Positions 30,501-42,503 of a stretch of 64,000 nucleotides of DNA are shown piece by piece. Within the stretch, counting starts at the first letter, position 1. Every line of letters begins with the position of its first letter. A program made the translations under genes and the position numbers. Under the pieces are notes generated by a model that ran no database searches, was not told the origin of the DNA, and saw only the letters and a program-made list of their open reading frames with translations. The DNA comes from Amylostereum areolatum (taxonomy: Eukaryota > Basidiomycota > Agaricomycetes > Russulales > Stereaceae): NCBI GenBank assembly GCA_012932865.1, contig SAXG01000038.1:310001-374000 (forward strand). The letters run 5' to 3'.

Positions 30501-32843
30501 GCCACCATGGTGTCAATGTGCACGGGACCGAGAGCAAAAACAAATCGATAATAGTCCACATCGAGAACCCCTTTGAAGGGAAGAAGACGGAGGACGTCGC
30601 CCGCGAGCTCATCGGGAAGAAGACATTCATCAATTGGCCATTCTTGCAGGAGGGCAAGGTCCAGGCTGTGTCGGACTCCTTGTTCAAGTACGAGAAGATG
30701 AGCGTCATCCCCGGGGCTCCTTCCAAGGTCATTTCGAACCCACACAGCCAGCAGGGCCTCGGTATGTGGAAGGCCAAGGCGGAACGGATCGAGTCGGTGT
30801 ATTCAAAGAAGTGTGGCGTCGTGAGCGGTAACATCGAACTGCTTCTCCACGTTCGTCCGCTCAAGGGTGTGCATTTCTCTGCTGTTGAGGTAGATTTTGA
30901 GGCTGATATCCTCCGGCCAGGTCTGAGACGTCTCGAGTCCGGAGCTCTCGTGAAAGACTACGAGGGCCCACAAAAAGAAGTCGAGCAAGCCGTTCAGATG
31001 GCTGTTTCGGAGGTTTCGTCTGAAGACCCACGCTTCATGGAGAGGGAGCCGCCACCGTTGTCAGAAGAGTTCCCGGACGGCAGTCGCATCTTCTTCCTGG
31101 GGGAGCATGCGTATGGTGTTGCTGCCCAGGTCTCCGCTACCACCCAAGAATCACTGTCTGTTATCCTTGCCGTACGTTTCCTGTTTCGGGTGGTCTCAAG
31201 TTAGTAGCTAAGCGTGGGGTTTTCTGTGCAGTTCTTCCCATCGGATAAGGCGGACAACGAGGCCTTCAAAGCCGTGGTCGTTGATCGCGTCAAAACGCAA
31301 TACTATCCTTCGTTCCATGTGGCGGACATGGTCCACATGTCGAGCAGGGCGTTGTCCCGGGTGACGTCGAGCTTCATGGTGCTCACCGCCGACGGCCAGA
31401 AGGTGAACCTTGGACTCAGCCTGAAGTTCGAGGCCAAGGGCATGAAAGTCTTGGACTATTCTCGCAAGGACGGCCGGCACTGGGAGTTCAGCGATAAGGC
31501 CGTCGACCTTCTCCGGGAGTACAAGGTGTGTGCTGCTCCCCGTCCACGCGACGCCTCGCGCTTACTCCCGTTATAGCAAAAATATCCGGAAGTCTTCCGC
31601 GGGTTGGACACGAACGGGGACAGTGCGTTGTTCCCCAATCCGTACGCCCGAGAGCGTCTACTGACTGAGAGCGTGTGTAGCCATGGCGAGAGCGTCCGAC
31701 ATATTCCCGCAGGCGGACGATCCGGATGCCAAAGCGAAGGAGGCCCGATCATGGTTGGCCACCAAGGGCGTGCGCGACTTCGAGCCCGTGTCCTTGTTCT
31801 GCGACCAGCTGAAAAAGGTGCGTCCCTTCGACGACCGTCGTTCGAGGGCGCCCCTCGGGACTGACGCCTACCGTGCCAGACGACCGTCGCGGAGATCGAG
31901 AGGCTGGCGGACCAGGCGAACGCGAACCGGTCGCCGTCCGCGATAAAGAAAGCGATCGTGAAGAACATCCCGCGCCGCGCGGTCCTCAAGCCCGCGCACG
32001 CGGTCTACCGTCTGCAGAACCAGGCCTTCGCCCTTGGCGATCGGGTGACCATGGTCCAGGACACCGGAGGCGTGCCGCTCTCGGCGAAGGGGGTCGTCAT
32101 CGGCCTGAACAACAAGAACATGGACGTCGTCTGGGACGTCCCCTTCATGTCGGGCACCACGCTGGGCGACCGGTACGTGCCCGCGCCACGGATCATCACT
32201 TTTTGTAAACTGAACAACGCGCGGTGCAGATGCTCCCAATACCGCGGGTCGACCGTCGAGTTCAACACCTGCCTCAACCTGACCAACGCCCAGTTCATCA
32301 CGTCCGTCAACCCCAAAGCGCCGCCACCGCCGGCCAACCCGCCCTTCAACCCTCGGATCGGGCCCGCGCCCGCCATCCAACCCAGGCCGGGACAGCACCC
32401 CGCGTCGGGCTTCCGCCCCGCGCCCCAACCCACGAACGGGTACGTTTCTCGTCCTTTCCCCTCCCTCTCCCTGCCTTTCCTTTCCTCCTCCCTGCCTTTC
32501 CCTTCCCCTTGCTTCTCCCCCTTCGCCCGCCACGAACTCACGTCCGAGAACCCGCCCTTCTAGCCACGCGCCCGTGCACATCATGACCAACCCGAACCGC
32601 GGCCGGGGGGGCGCCTTCGCCCACGCCCACGCCTCCGCCTCGGAGGACGCGGGTCCGAAACGCGCGCCCTACGCCCCCGCGAACGCGAACGCGAACGGGC
32701 GGGGGTTCCCCCCGCGCGGCGGCGCGTTCCGCGGGCGCGGAGGAGGCGCGCCGAGGGGCGGGGGCGGGGCGTTCCGCGGGCGGGGGAGGGGCGGTCCCGG
32801 GCCTGGGCCTGGGCCGACGGTGGCGCCGCCTTTGGCGTCGTGA
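27514..32843 (+). CDS. XRN1: 5'-3' exoribonuclease 1 (XRN1)
   Basis: Twenty exons close in frame to 1408 residues: 27514-27517, 27568-27578, 27633-27649, 27702-27757, 27813-27851, 27917-28195, 28250-28565, 28614-28858, 28906-29085, 29143-29591, 29642-29795, 29846-29967, 30022-30166, 30222-31171, 31232-31525, 31577-31622, 31681-31817, 31880-32172, 32230-32439, 32564-32843. The N-terminus MGIPKFFRYISERYP, Asp35 in [25 protein letters not shown] and [10 protein letters not shown] are XRN signatures. Middle blocks ([20 protein letters not shown]) and an SH3-like part ([15 protein letters not shown]...VVWDVPF) mark XRN1 rather than XRN2/Rat1. The enzyme degrades decapped mRNA in the cytoplasm. The tail is RGG/Gly-rich. 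Introns at 27579, 28859 and 29796 need GC donors. Confidence 0.95.
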
Positions 32844-33579
32844 GCCTGGCTCTTTTTGCGCGTGTGTGGGTTTGTGGGTTTGTGGGTTGGGCAGGGCCTG
32901 GGCTTGTATTTTATTTCGTCGAATATTCTTGAGGGGGTGGGGGGGGGGGGGGGGTTCTTGGGAGAGGTGCTTCGGGGGGGTTGTGTGCGGTACCGGGTAC
33001 GATAGGGCGGGGCGGGATCAGGGTGTGATACTGTCGGGCAATTGGACTTGGACGACGTTGTTTGCGACGGTGATGGAGAGGGCTCGGTTGCTCGCTACAA
33101 TAGTCGACATCTCATGTTATGTTAGGGCTCGCGTGGTACGTATGTACAGTAGTACGTATACTTGATATATACTGCGGACACCCCGTGCGCGTATTCGTCG
33201 TGTCGTCGTGCGTGAACTAAGTACACGAGATGGAAGAACTGCCGGTGCTTGCGTGTAAGTAGGGAGGGGCCGGCTTGGGCACTCGTTCAATCCACACGCC
33301 CACGCCCGGATCCCGAGGCCTGAAGCTTGAAGGGAGGGAGACCAAAGCGCGGCAGCGCGCGCAAGCGCCCGCTCGCCGCGCGTCCGGGTCCGGACTTATC
33401 TTAGTCTGTGCCTAAGTGCGAGGGGCCGACCGTTGCTCGACCTTCGGTGTTAACACGTTGCACGTGATCTCACCAGTATCGACGCGCATCGCTCGCGTTG
33501 GGCGGCTGGGCCGTTGGCATCTCTCCACCTCACAATACTACAACTGGCAGCTTGTCTCCGCCGAGAACACTATCCCAAC
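32844..33579. other. Intergenic region with a long G run
   Basis: XRN1 3' flank. A run of about 18 G lies at about 32937-32954. No gene seen to 33579. Confidence 0.5.
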
Positions 33580-34033
33580 ATGAAGTATTCCCTTCTTATT
33601 TTTCTCCCTCTTTCTGCTTTCACAGCTACAAAACCCACGGTGAGTGTTGAACGTTGACTCCCACAGTATGTGCGGAACTTGACGAAGCCTGAGGCATTTC
33701 CCAGGCCGTGAGCTATGGAATACATCTTCCCATCCTAAACCAGTCCCCTGTGAGGTGTGCATGAGGTGGACAGCCTGACTGGTGTACTGATACTTGAGGA
33801 TATCTGTCCTTGGAAAGTCCAGTCTCGGAGAGCTGGAGGTCAACCTTTTGACCTCTAAGTACCCTGGCACCAGTCAAATTCTGGCGCTTTTGACACTGAG
33901 AACTTACAAGTTCCCTTTCTCGGCAAGTACAGGCATGTTCCTTGCCCCATTGAAAGGTAGTAGGTACATATCTCAGACTGACTTTTCAATCCTAGTTGAA
34001 ACGGCATCCACCTCGACTTTGGCCTCAAGATAG
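33580..34033 (+). CDS. Putative small secreted protein
   Basis: Exon 1 (33580-33639) encodes MKYSLLIFLPLSAFTATKPT, a good signal peptide, and ends at a GTGAGT donor. Splicing to 33705 (TTTCCCAG) and from 33749 (GTGAGG) to 33818 keeps one frame, giving AVSYGIHLPILNQSP, SSLGELEVNLL and ALLTLRTYKFPFSA before a stop at 34033. A further short intron (about 33956-33994) is possible and would change the end. About 110-115 residues. No family recognised. The splice pattern and signal peptide are the support. Confidence 0.35.
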
Positions 34034-34415
34034 ACATGTTCAGGTATGCGTGTACGCACAATTTACCTTTACGGGCGTTGAATGTATAGTTTTCCGTGAT
34101 GCGCTGTACAGAGTTGAGCAAAGGCAATGGCTTGGGAAGTTTGAGCACTTGTTCGGAGTCATCGGACGACGCGGAGGAGTATCGGAATTGGTCGGAATAC
34201 GTAGTGTAGCCAATGAGAAGCGTGAGAAAATCTCTATCGCCGCGTCGCGACAACTTGAAGGTCGAGCAACGGTCCGCCCCCCGCGCATATGAACAGACTT
34301 TAAACAGAACGACTATCTTCTGTTTGAAGGCTGGCTACGAGAGACTAGACTTATCTGCCACTAGGTAGGCATGTACAGGATCGGCGTGGGCATGCGGATG
34401 CGCATGGGGCCCCGG

Positions 34416-34459
34416 GGTGTGTGCGGTGTGCGGTGTGCGGTGTGCGGTGTGCGGTGTGC
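34416..34459. repeat. GTGTGCG heptamer microsatellite
   Basis: About six tandem copies of GTGTGCG. It is one of many simple repeats in the gene-poor stretch 34.0-35.7 kb. Confidence 0.75.
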
Positions 34460-34959
34460 GGGGGTTTTAGAGAGCTTGTGGAGATGGAGAGCGCTTGCCT
34501 CGGGGTCCTGTGGGAATGGAGCGACGGAGAAGAGAAGGGGGAGATGTCGGAGACTCACGAGAAGACGGGAAGATGGGATTGGCATGCTTCGCTCGCTCGC
34601 AGCGTGGGGGTGGAGCGCGGGGCCGGGGCCGTGTCAATGGAAGGCTTGCTCTACTTGACTAGTGCGTATACGCACGGCAGCGACCGGTGCCGAGCTCAGC
34701 AGAGGCGGCGATCGTGAGTGTCCATAGGTAAGAACGCGCGGATGAGAGGATCCCGAGGTACGAGGGCCGCCTCCATCGACGTCTGCTTTAGGAGCTCGAG
34801 ACTCACGCGGAGGGGACCCCAGGCCGCGCGCGCGCGTTCAGGCCTTCAGGCCGATGCGGATGCGATACGAGGAGATAGATGCCGATGTATTGTTCAACCT
34901 GAGCGATGCACACATGCGGGGGGGGAGACGATTCGGACGAGCGCGCGAGGACGAGTAGT

Positions 34960-35345
34960 CGTAGGGGAAGAGAGAGGGAGAGAGATGGAGAGAGGGAGAG
35001 AGATGGAGAGAGGGAGAGAGAGAGAGAGAGAAAATGTGGGACGGGAGGCCGCGGGAAGGATTCGAGACTCGGAGGGGGGGTAAAGATTGGGAAAGGAGAC
35101 TTGGGGACGGGAACGGGTAAATGGGGAAATAGGGAAATAGGGAAGGACGGGGGTAGGGAGGTATACTCTACGTGCCGGAATTGTGTGTAGGTAAGGGGGT
35201 GTGGGTGTGGGGGGGGGGGGGGATATCCTGGCTAGATGTCAACGGCGAAGCGGAGGCGTAGGATGTGACGTGTGAGTGGCTGGATGAGACGAAGGAGGGC
35301 AGGGGGGGGCGGCTGCGTGGGGAGCGGGGGGGGGGGGGATAGAGT
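34960..35345. repeat. Purine-rich and poly-G tracts
   Basis: GA-rich tandem sequence (GAGAGAGGGA/GAGATGGA units) at 34964-35033 and several G runs of 9-14 at 35205-35221 and 35295-35340. No gene in 34034-35767 that I can support. Confidence 0.7.
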
Positions 35346-35767
35346 GTAAGTTACATACAATAGTACACGGCACACATACAGACGAACGGACGATCGAACA
35401 AACACAGGACGGACAGACATACAAACAGATGTAGGCGGACGGATAGAGAGCACAGAAGAACGAACCGAAACGAAGGGGGGGGGCAATATAGAAAGAAAGA
35501 AGAGAAGAAAAAAGAGGAGGAAGGATCATTCGACAGATCGGGCGGTGGAATGGCGAAGACGAAGACGCAACCGAAGGCCACAAAAAACCCGAAAAAAAAA
35601 ACGAACGTGCAGGGGGGGGTGGGGGACGCAGAGTCGACGAAAGAAGAAGAAGAAGAAAAAAAAAAGCAGCGTAGAATAAAGAGGAGAGGCGAGGCGCGGA
35701 GAGCGGCTGTAGGTACAGCAGACGGAAAGGAGAGGCGAGGAGGAGCGTGAGGCTGAGCACCCCCCGC

Positions 35768-36971
35768 TCAAGGCTCCGTCACCCTCACCACCAACTTGGG
35801 CCCGCACGTCGCGACCGCGACCGCCCAGTCCTCCTCCGACGGCGAGCCCGACCTGCCGCGTCCAGTCCGCGCTCACGGCCGACACCGTGCTCGCGTGGCG
35901 CTCCCGCCGCCCGCCGCCGCCCCTCCCCCCGCAAAGAACCCTCCTCCCCACCGCCCGCGAAATCCCCTCCTCCTTGTCCCGCAAAGAACCCAGTCCCAGC
36001 CCGCGCCCGCAAACACCGCGGGCACGTACGCGAGCGCAAAGTCCGGCGCGAGCGGCCGGCCCTCGGTCGCCGCGAACTTGGCGCGGATGCGCGCGCGCGC
36101 GTCCGCGAGCGGGAGCGCGCGCGGCGCGCGGAAGACGACGATGGCGTCGTCCAGCGCGGCTTTGACGACGAGCGTGCCCGGGGGCGGCGCGGTGGGGTTG
36201 GGGTGCGTGGGGTGCGTGGGGTGCGTGGGGGTGGTGGTGGTGGTGGGATTCATGGGGTGCGTGGGGGTGTTGGGGGTGGCGGCGTCGGCGTCCGGTCGGG
36301 GCGATTGGGGCGGGCAGGACGCGGAGGAGGAGGAGGAGGTGGTGGTGGTGGTGAAGAACGGACGGGACGCGAGCGCGGGATGGGACTGGTGGTGGAGCCT
36401 GGACTGGGCCTGGAGGAGCGGGTGGAGGCGGTGCTGGTGCTGCTGGAGGTGGTACTGCTGTTGCTGTTGCAGGGAGCGCGCGGGGGGCGGGGGGGGAACG
36501 GGGGGAGGACGGGGAGGACAGGGGGGAGGGACGGGGAGGACAGGGAGGGAAGGGAGGAAGGGAGGAGGAGGAGGAGGGGGGAGGAGGAGGGCGGGTGGGA
36601 GGAGCGCGAACGAGGGCGAGGACGGGGACGGGGACGGGGACGAGGACAGATGGGCGGACGGGGAGGGCGGGGACGCGGGCGCGGGCGAGGGAAGACGCCA
36701 GCGCGCGCTCGCGGGCGGGCCTCGATCGCCGCGCGACGGCGTGGACGGACGCACCGCGCCGCCCCCCTCCGCCGCCCGAGGCGTGGGCGTGGGGGGCATC
36801 GGGGACAGCGGGAGGGGCGTCGTGGGCACGTCCGGAAAGCGGTGCGCGAACCCGAGCACGTCGTGCGCGTGATACTGATCGTGGCTATGGCTGGATGGGC
36901 GGGGGCGGGGGCGGGCGTGGGCGTGGGGCGTGGTTATGGCTCGCGCCCGCGCTCGACTGGGTGTAGACCGA

Positions 36972-37005
<34 letters not shown>

Positions 37006-39128
37006 GAGTCCGCGCCCGCGCCCGGGGGGGGCCCGCCGCCGAAGTAAGCGTCCATAAAGTCGTCCCCGAGCTCGATCCACGAGTCGGGTTCGGGCGCGTG
37101 CGCGTGCGCGTAGGCCCCGCCCCCGCGTCCGTCGTCCTCGAACCGCGGTCCCTCTTCTACCTCCTCCCCCTCCCCCTCCCCCTCCCCCTCCCCCTCCTCC
37201 GCTTGCTCTCCCGCGCCCGCTCGGTCCCCCGTTTGGCCTTCCTCCCCGTCCCCCCCGTGCTCCTCCCGCGTCCCGCCCCCGCGCGGGAGCGGCACACTGT
37301 AGCTGCGCGGGCCGCCCGCGCCCGCGGCCGGCCCGCGGCACGACGGCCTCGGCCGAGTCCACGCTCGCGATGGACGGGTTGGCGTGGAGGTGGCGACGGC
37401 GGAGGGCGGGGAGGGGGTGTGTGCCGTTCGCGCTCGCGTGGGTGGGGTAGGGCGCGGGCGCGGGCGAGGGCGAGGGCGGGGGCGAGGGCGCGAGAAAGTC
37501 GAGGTCGAGGTCGAATTCGGAGAGGGAGGGCGTGGGCGGGGGCGCGGGGTCGGGGTCGGAGGAGGTGGAGGCGGAGGCGGGAGGGAGGGGGAGGGGGATG
37601 GTCGGGGGGTCGGAGCGCTCGGCGAAGACGCGGGCGTTGCGGAAGGCCGGGTCGGCGCCGGTGAGCGTGCGCGGGCGCTGGGTGGGCGCGCGGGCGGACG
37701 GGGACGGGGACGGGGACGGGGACGGGCACGCGGGCGTGGCGAGTTCGCGGTCCTCGGACAGGACCTCGAGACGGGGGATCGTGCGATGCGCGGGGGAGAG
37801 GGAGAGGGAGAGGGAGAGGGAGGGGGGCGGATCGCGGGTGGAGCTGGAGAGGAAGAGCGGAAAGTCTTCGCTCAGGTTGAAGGTGCGCGGGGCGGGCTTG
37901 GCGCCCTGGGACATGGCGCGTTGGCGGGAGGGGCCGGCGGTGGGGGAGGAGGCGGCGGCGGCGGAGGCGGAGGCGGTGGAGGGGGGGGAGAGGACGGGGA
38001 CGGAGGAGGAGGGGGCGGGGGGCACGGTGACGACGTGCGGGGGGAGGACGGGGCGGTCGGAGAAGGTGGTGCGGGCGGGGGCGGAGGCGGGGATGCGGGG
38101 GAGGTCGTGGGGGTGGGGATGATGATCGGAGGAAAGGGAGAGGGAGAGGGAGAGGCTGGAGGTGGAGGTGGCGTCGCTGCTGCTGGAGGTGGAGGGGTGA
38201 GAGGCGGAGGAGCGGGGGGTGAGGGCGGGGGTGGTGGTGGAGGCGGAGGCGGCGCCGGGGGAGGAGGGGACGTCCGGGTAGGGGGCGAGGGAGGCGAAGG
38301 AGGTGGAAAAGGCGGTGGGGGAGAGGTTGGGGCGGGCCGGTTTCGTGTTCTTGACGGGGGGGATGGCGCTTGAGGAGGAGGTCGTGGTCGCGGCGCCAGT
38401 AGCCGAAGAAGTCGCGGATGATGCGCTCCTCGCGGAGCTCGGCGAGGAGGGCGGCGACGTCGTGGGCGAAGAGGGCGGCGAAGAGGGCGGTGAGCTCGCG
38501 CTGGCGCTGGTCGACGGTGGCGGCGCTGGAGCGGAAGAGGGTGCCGCGCTTTGTGAGCTTGGGGAGGTAGTCGTGGACGGACTTGGAGACGGATTTGGGG
38601 TCGGGGCCGGGGGGGAGGGACTCCCAGGAGGAGGCGCGGTCGTGGATGTAGATGCCGTTCTTCTTCACGCCCTTCCCGGAGACGAGGCGCGCGCGCTTTT
38701 GGCGGGAGAGGAGGGCGTACTGGGATTCGAGGGTGTCCTGGAACCAGAGGCAGTCTTCCCACCTGCGCCAGATCTCGTAGGAGGCGGAGGGGCCGGATTT
38801 GGGGGGGAGGCCGTCGGAGTGGATGGGGTGGACGCGCATGCCGTAGCTGTGGGCGCTGCCTGGGGGAGAGGGAGGGGTGAGGGAAGGGGAAGGTGCGGGC
38901 GAGAGAGAGAGGCGTACCGATCTTCTGGGGGGGGAGGACATCGACGGAGAAGTAGCGGGGGGCGGCGCGGTAGACGGCGCGCTTGTAGTACTGGCAAGAG
39001 GGAAGGATGAGGGAAAGCAGGAAGGGGAGATGAGGGGAGGGAGTTACGTCTGGGGTGAGAGGGGAGGAATCGGAGCCGGGGAGGATGACCTTGAGAGGGC
39101 GGGGGAGGTGAGTGGGCTGTGGGTGCAT
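35768..39128 (-). CDS. PX and PB1 domain protein, frame broken in G/C runs
   Basis: Exon 1 is 39128-39048 and exon 2 is 38990-38918; exon 3 starts at 38859. The N-terminal half is a PX-like domain (RYFSVDVLPP, YEIWRRWEDCLWFQDTL, RLVSGKGVKKNGIYIHDR, SVHDYLPKL, RIIRDFFGYWRRD), expected to bind phosphoinositides. A long Pro/Ser-rich middle leads to a PB1 domain (TLVVKAALDDAIVVFRAPRALPL, then SEEDWAVAVATCGPKLVVRV) and a stop at 35768. An intron of about 200 nt inside PB1 is likely. The frame shifts by one surplus base at 38356-38362, near 37311-37325 and near 36896-36913. PX plus PB1 is the C-terminal layout of Bem1/Scd2 polarity scaffolds, but no SH3 domain is seen. Confidence 0.6.
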
Positions 39129-39399
39129 GTGGAAGGAGAGGACAGACGGGGAGGGATTCCATCGGACGGGCACCGGACTGTGATCGTCCGCCGTACCTTG
39201 CTATTCACTTGCCTCGGGAGCAGGAGGAGAACGAGGAGGAGGAGGGGGGGGGGGTGTCGCGGGGGAAAGGGCAAAGGGAGGAGGAGGAGGAGGAGGAGGG
39301 AAAGAGATGGGAGGTGCTTATTGTTAACGGGACCTGACTTTCGGAGCCGGCCCGCCCCCGCTCTCGCCGCTATCATTGCATTTCTTCCTTATCTGTCCC

Positions 39400-39442
39400 C
39401 CTCCTCCTCCTCCTCCTCCTCCTCCTCCTCCTCCTCCTCCTC
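39400..39442. repeat. CCT trinucleotide microsatellite
   Basis: About 14 uninterrupted CCT copies upstream of the PX-PB1 gene. Confidence 0.85.
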
Positions 39443-40999
39443 CGCCTCCAATTCATACCCATCCCCCCCATCCCTCCCCCCCTCTCTCTCCCTCGTACGC
39501 CCTCCTCCCCCCCGCGAGTCCCACTGCCGACGCCTGTCGACGCCTGTCGATCCCTCGACTCTCGAGGTCACGGTGACGCCATGTGCGTGTGCGCGCGATG
39601 TCGATCGCGGACCAGCGTTGACGTACTTATCGCCGCGCACGGCCCACGCGGTCCCCTCCGCCTCCGCCTTTCCCTCGTCTCCCTCTCACCTCCCCGACGC
39701 TCTTCCTCCTCCCTTCTCGCCCCTCGCCCGCGCCCCGCCCCTGGCCCATCGTCCAGATCCCAGATCCCCAAGCCAGGGTTCTACCCTGCTAAATATCTTA
39801 TGTAAGTAATTGAAGCACCCCGTCCCCGCCCCCGCCTCCGTCCGAATCCGTGCCACCCCGTCCCGTGCCCCCTCTCCCTCTCCCTCTCCCATCTCACGCC
39901 ATCCCCATGTCCTCTTACCCCGGTATGCACGCTCATCGGGTCCGGCACCGTCCCCTCGATCCGTTTCACCCAGCGCACGCACTTCGTACGCTGGTAGCGA
40001 ATAAGCACCGCGCGCATTCCACACTCCCCCTCTTTTCCCAAGCAAAATGAACCCTCGCACGCACCCACGCACCCACGCACCTCCACCCACACGCACCCCC
40101 TCTTCTTCTCTTCCCTCCTCTTCTCTTCCCTTCCCATCTCCTCCCCTCCCGAAGCACACCCGACCGCCGTACCCGCTCCCCGGCCCGCCGATCGACGCTC
40201 GCCTCGCCTCGATCTCCCACTCGCCCATCGCACTCAACATCAGCGTACGTATCATGCACCAAAAAGGGGGGCGCACGCGCACACGCGCACACAGCAAGTC
40301 ATCGCAAGTCGGCGACGCAACGCTGCCCGCAAGCCCACTGTTGTTTTTTTGGCGACGCGCGCGCGGGAATCATGTAAGTAGGGGGCAGAGCACAGATCGC
40401 CACCAGAACGACTGTCTGCTGGTGCTTACGGTCTGCGACGGGGGACCGCTCGATCGCCAAGGTCGTTCCCGAGGCCGCCTGATCACGAGGAGACTTAATG
40501 CCAGTACATACATCCAGTCGCGCGTGTCAACAGCGCTGGCGTTTGCACCCCCATCTCATCATCGATGGCCCGCGCGCGTGCGCGGTATACTTTCGCTCTC
40601 GGACCCCGCACGCACGCACGGCACTGATCATGACATACATACCTCACCTTTGGATAAAACAGGCGAGACTGGCACGAGCATGCGCGCGCGTATCGATGCT
40701 TATCAGATACGTACTGTACACACATACACACACACGCAGGGCCACATAAGTACTTGGAAGCACCGTACTTACAACTTGCTGGATGTATGTAATCACATGC
40801 AATTCGGCAGCAGAACGCGATGACGTCGGATCTGCGTGTGCACGGCACCTGGCCAGGTGCAATGCCCTACCAATTCAAACTCCGACGCGTGCAGGCGCGT
40901 CAAGGCGGGAGGCGCCTCGTAAACGGCACAGTATATCTGGCTTTCCACAGTCACATATAAAATAGGTGGAGAAGATGTAAAATAATGTAAAATCGAATG
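39443..40999. other. Intergenic region
   Basis: Pyrimidine-rich on the plus strand up to about 40170, then mixed sequence with CA/TG and GCGC simple repeats. Frames such as 40047-40823 are Pro/Thr/Arg-rich and show no domain. Confidence 0.5.
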
Positions 41000-41110
41000 C
41001 TACAGTTCTCCGGCTTTTTAATGAAGGAAAAGTGCTGATCAGGCATAGATCAAGTGTAGATCAAACCTTTAGTGCAATATTTTCGTAGATCTAATGCCGG
41101 AGAAATGTAG
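41000..41110. mobile_element. Short inverted-repeat element (possible MITE)
   Basis: CTACAGTTCTCCGGC at 41000-41014 and GCCGGAGAAATGTAG at 41096-41110 are inverted copies matching at 14 of 15 positions, 111 bp end to end. The interior repeats TAGATCAA. No convincing target repeat. Confidence 0.4.
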
Positions 41111-41338
41111 ATATGCATACAAACAGTCTATAGGGGCTCTGGTTTGGGTACAAAAGGCCCAGGGGGTGCTCAGATATGGCCCCGTGCATAGAGGGGTCCG
41201 GGGGCGTGAGACGAGGCCGTGTGATTACGTAAAGCGTGTCGAACAATCAACGGAGCGCGTCGAGCAGTCAAGAAAGACGCGTCTCCTCCTCCCACTCACG
41301 CATTTCTTCCCTTCCACTCCTTCCACTCTCCCATATCT

Positions 41339-41674
41339 ATGGCCTATGACCCTCAAACGAGCCCAAAGCTCTCAACGGATTGCTGCATCGGCAAAAGGCG
41401 CGGCAGCATGCAGGAAGAAAGCCAACTCGGAGCCGGCCTCACAGGCAGGCGACATGGCCACCCCTTTGCCGCTGTTGAGGCGTATAACCTCAATCCGGCT
41501 GCATCTACGGCTGTCAAGCATACATTAACTGACCCGTTCGCCTTAATTTTGCCTCCATACGACATGGAAACGGACTCAGAGTACAAGGAGGAGAACAGTT
41601 GTTTAGATCCTAATACTATATCTCACTTTTTAGACTCACACATAATCCCTTCATATATTCCTTCCTCACAGTGA
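41339..41674 (+). CDS. Hypothetical small protein
   Basis: 111 residues after a CT-rich leader (CTTCCCTTCCACTCCTTCC) ending in an ATG, a layout common at fungal starts. The protein (MAYDPQTSPK..., later LTDPFALILPPYDMETDSEY) has no recognised domain, signal or membrane segment. Codon use is not distinctive. Confidence 0.28.
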   Translation: MAYDPQTSPKLSTDCCIGKRRGSMQEESQLGAGLTGRRHGHPFAAVEAYNLNPAASTAVKHTLTDPFALILPPYDMETDSEYKEENSCLDPNTISHFLDSHIIPSYIPSSQ

Positions 41675-42503
41675 TTTATATACATGTATATAGTGCATAC
41701 AAATATTTTCGCGATTTTATCGTAACCGGAACGAGTGTACCATGCTTTGCCGTCTCAAGCAGTGCATTTGGCCGTGCGCGCATCACGTGACGTTCACGGT
41801 TTCGGAAGCGGCGTTGCACCTGGCCACGGCACCGGTGGCCCGCGGGAGGACGCGGCGCGCGGGGTGCGTTGACAAGTTGTGTATCGTAGTGTGCGTATGT
41901 ATTCGTACGACGACAAAGGTCAGCCACCGTCCGATCCAGCGCCGGTGGGCCGTCGAGGGGCGTCCCGTCCGAGTCCGCGTCCGAGTCCAAGACGTCGACG
42001 TCGATATAAGTATCATTTCCATCGTCGCCCTCGCGTCCGCCCGCGCATGTCATCGCAACATATATACACGCGCGCCCTTCTCGCTCCCGCGCCATCGCGG
42101 TCGCAGGGGTGGGGGGATGGGCTCCCGGGCTCGCGTTCGAGTTGGGCCAACGTCGAGTGAAGGCGCCAGCGCCACCTGCGCGAGGATAGATAGATTGATG
42201 GCTCGGATTCTTTCCGCGTTCGCGGTGGCGTTGTTGTTGTGCAACAGCGGCGCGCACGAGCGGAGGCCGACCGACGCGAGCGGGGGGGACGCTGCATATG
42301 TGGCTTACGATCGCGGGACGAAGGGGACCGGGGAGAGACGACGCACGGACGGGACAGATCGCCCCTCCCCCCTCCCCCAAAACAATATAAAAATACATAC
42401 AAACAAGTTCGACCCAGCCAGCCAACGCGTTCCGATGAAAGCAGAAAAAGAAACCCCGTTCCAACAAAAGCCCCCCCCCCCCCAACCGACCGACCGCAAA
42501 GAC
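41675..42503. other. Intergenic region
   Basis: 3' flank of the minus-strand membrane gene. Frames on both strands are low-complexity. No gene supported. Confidence 0.5.

Noticed and set aside
37384..38373. Gly-rich plus-strand ORF of 329 residues
   Set aside because: Antisense of the Pro-rich linker of the PX-PB1 gene.
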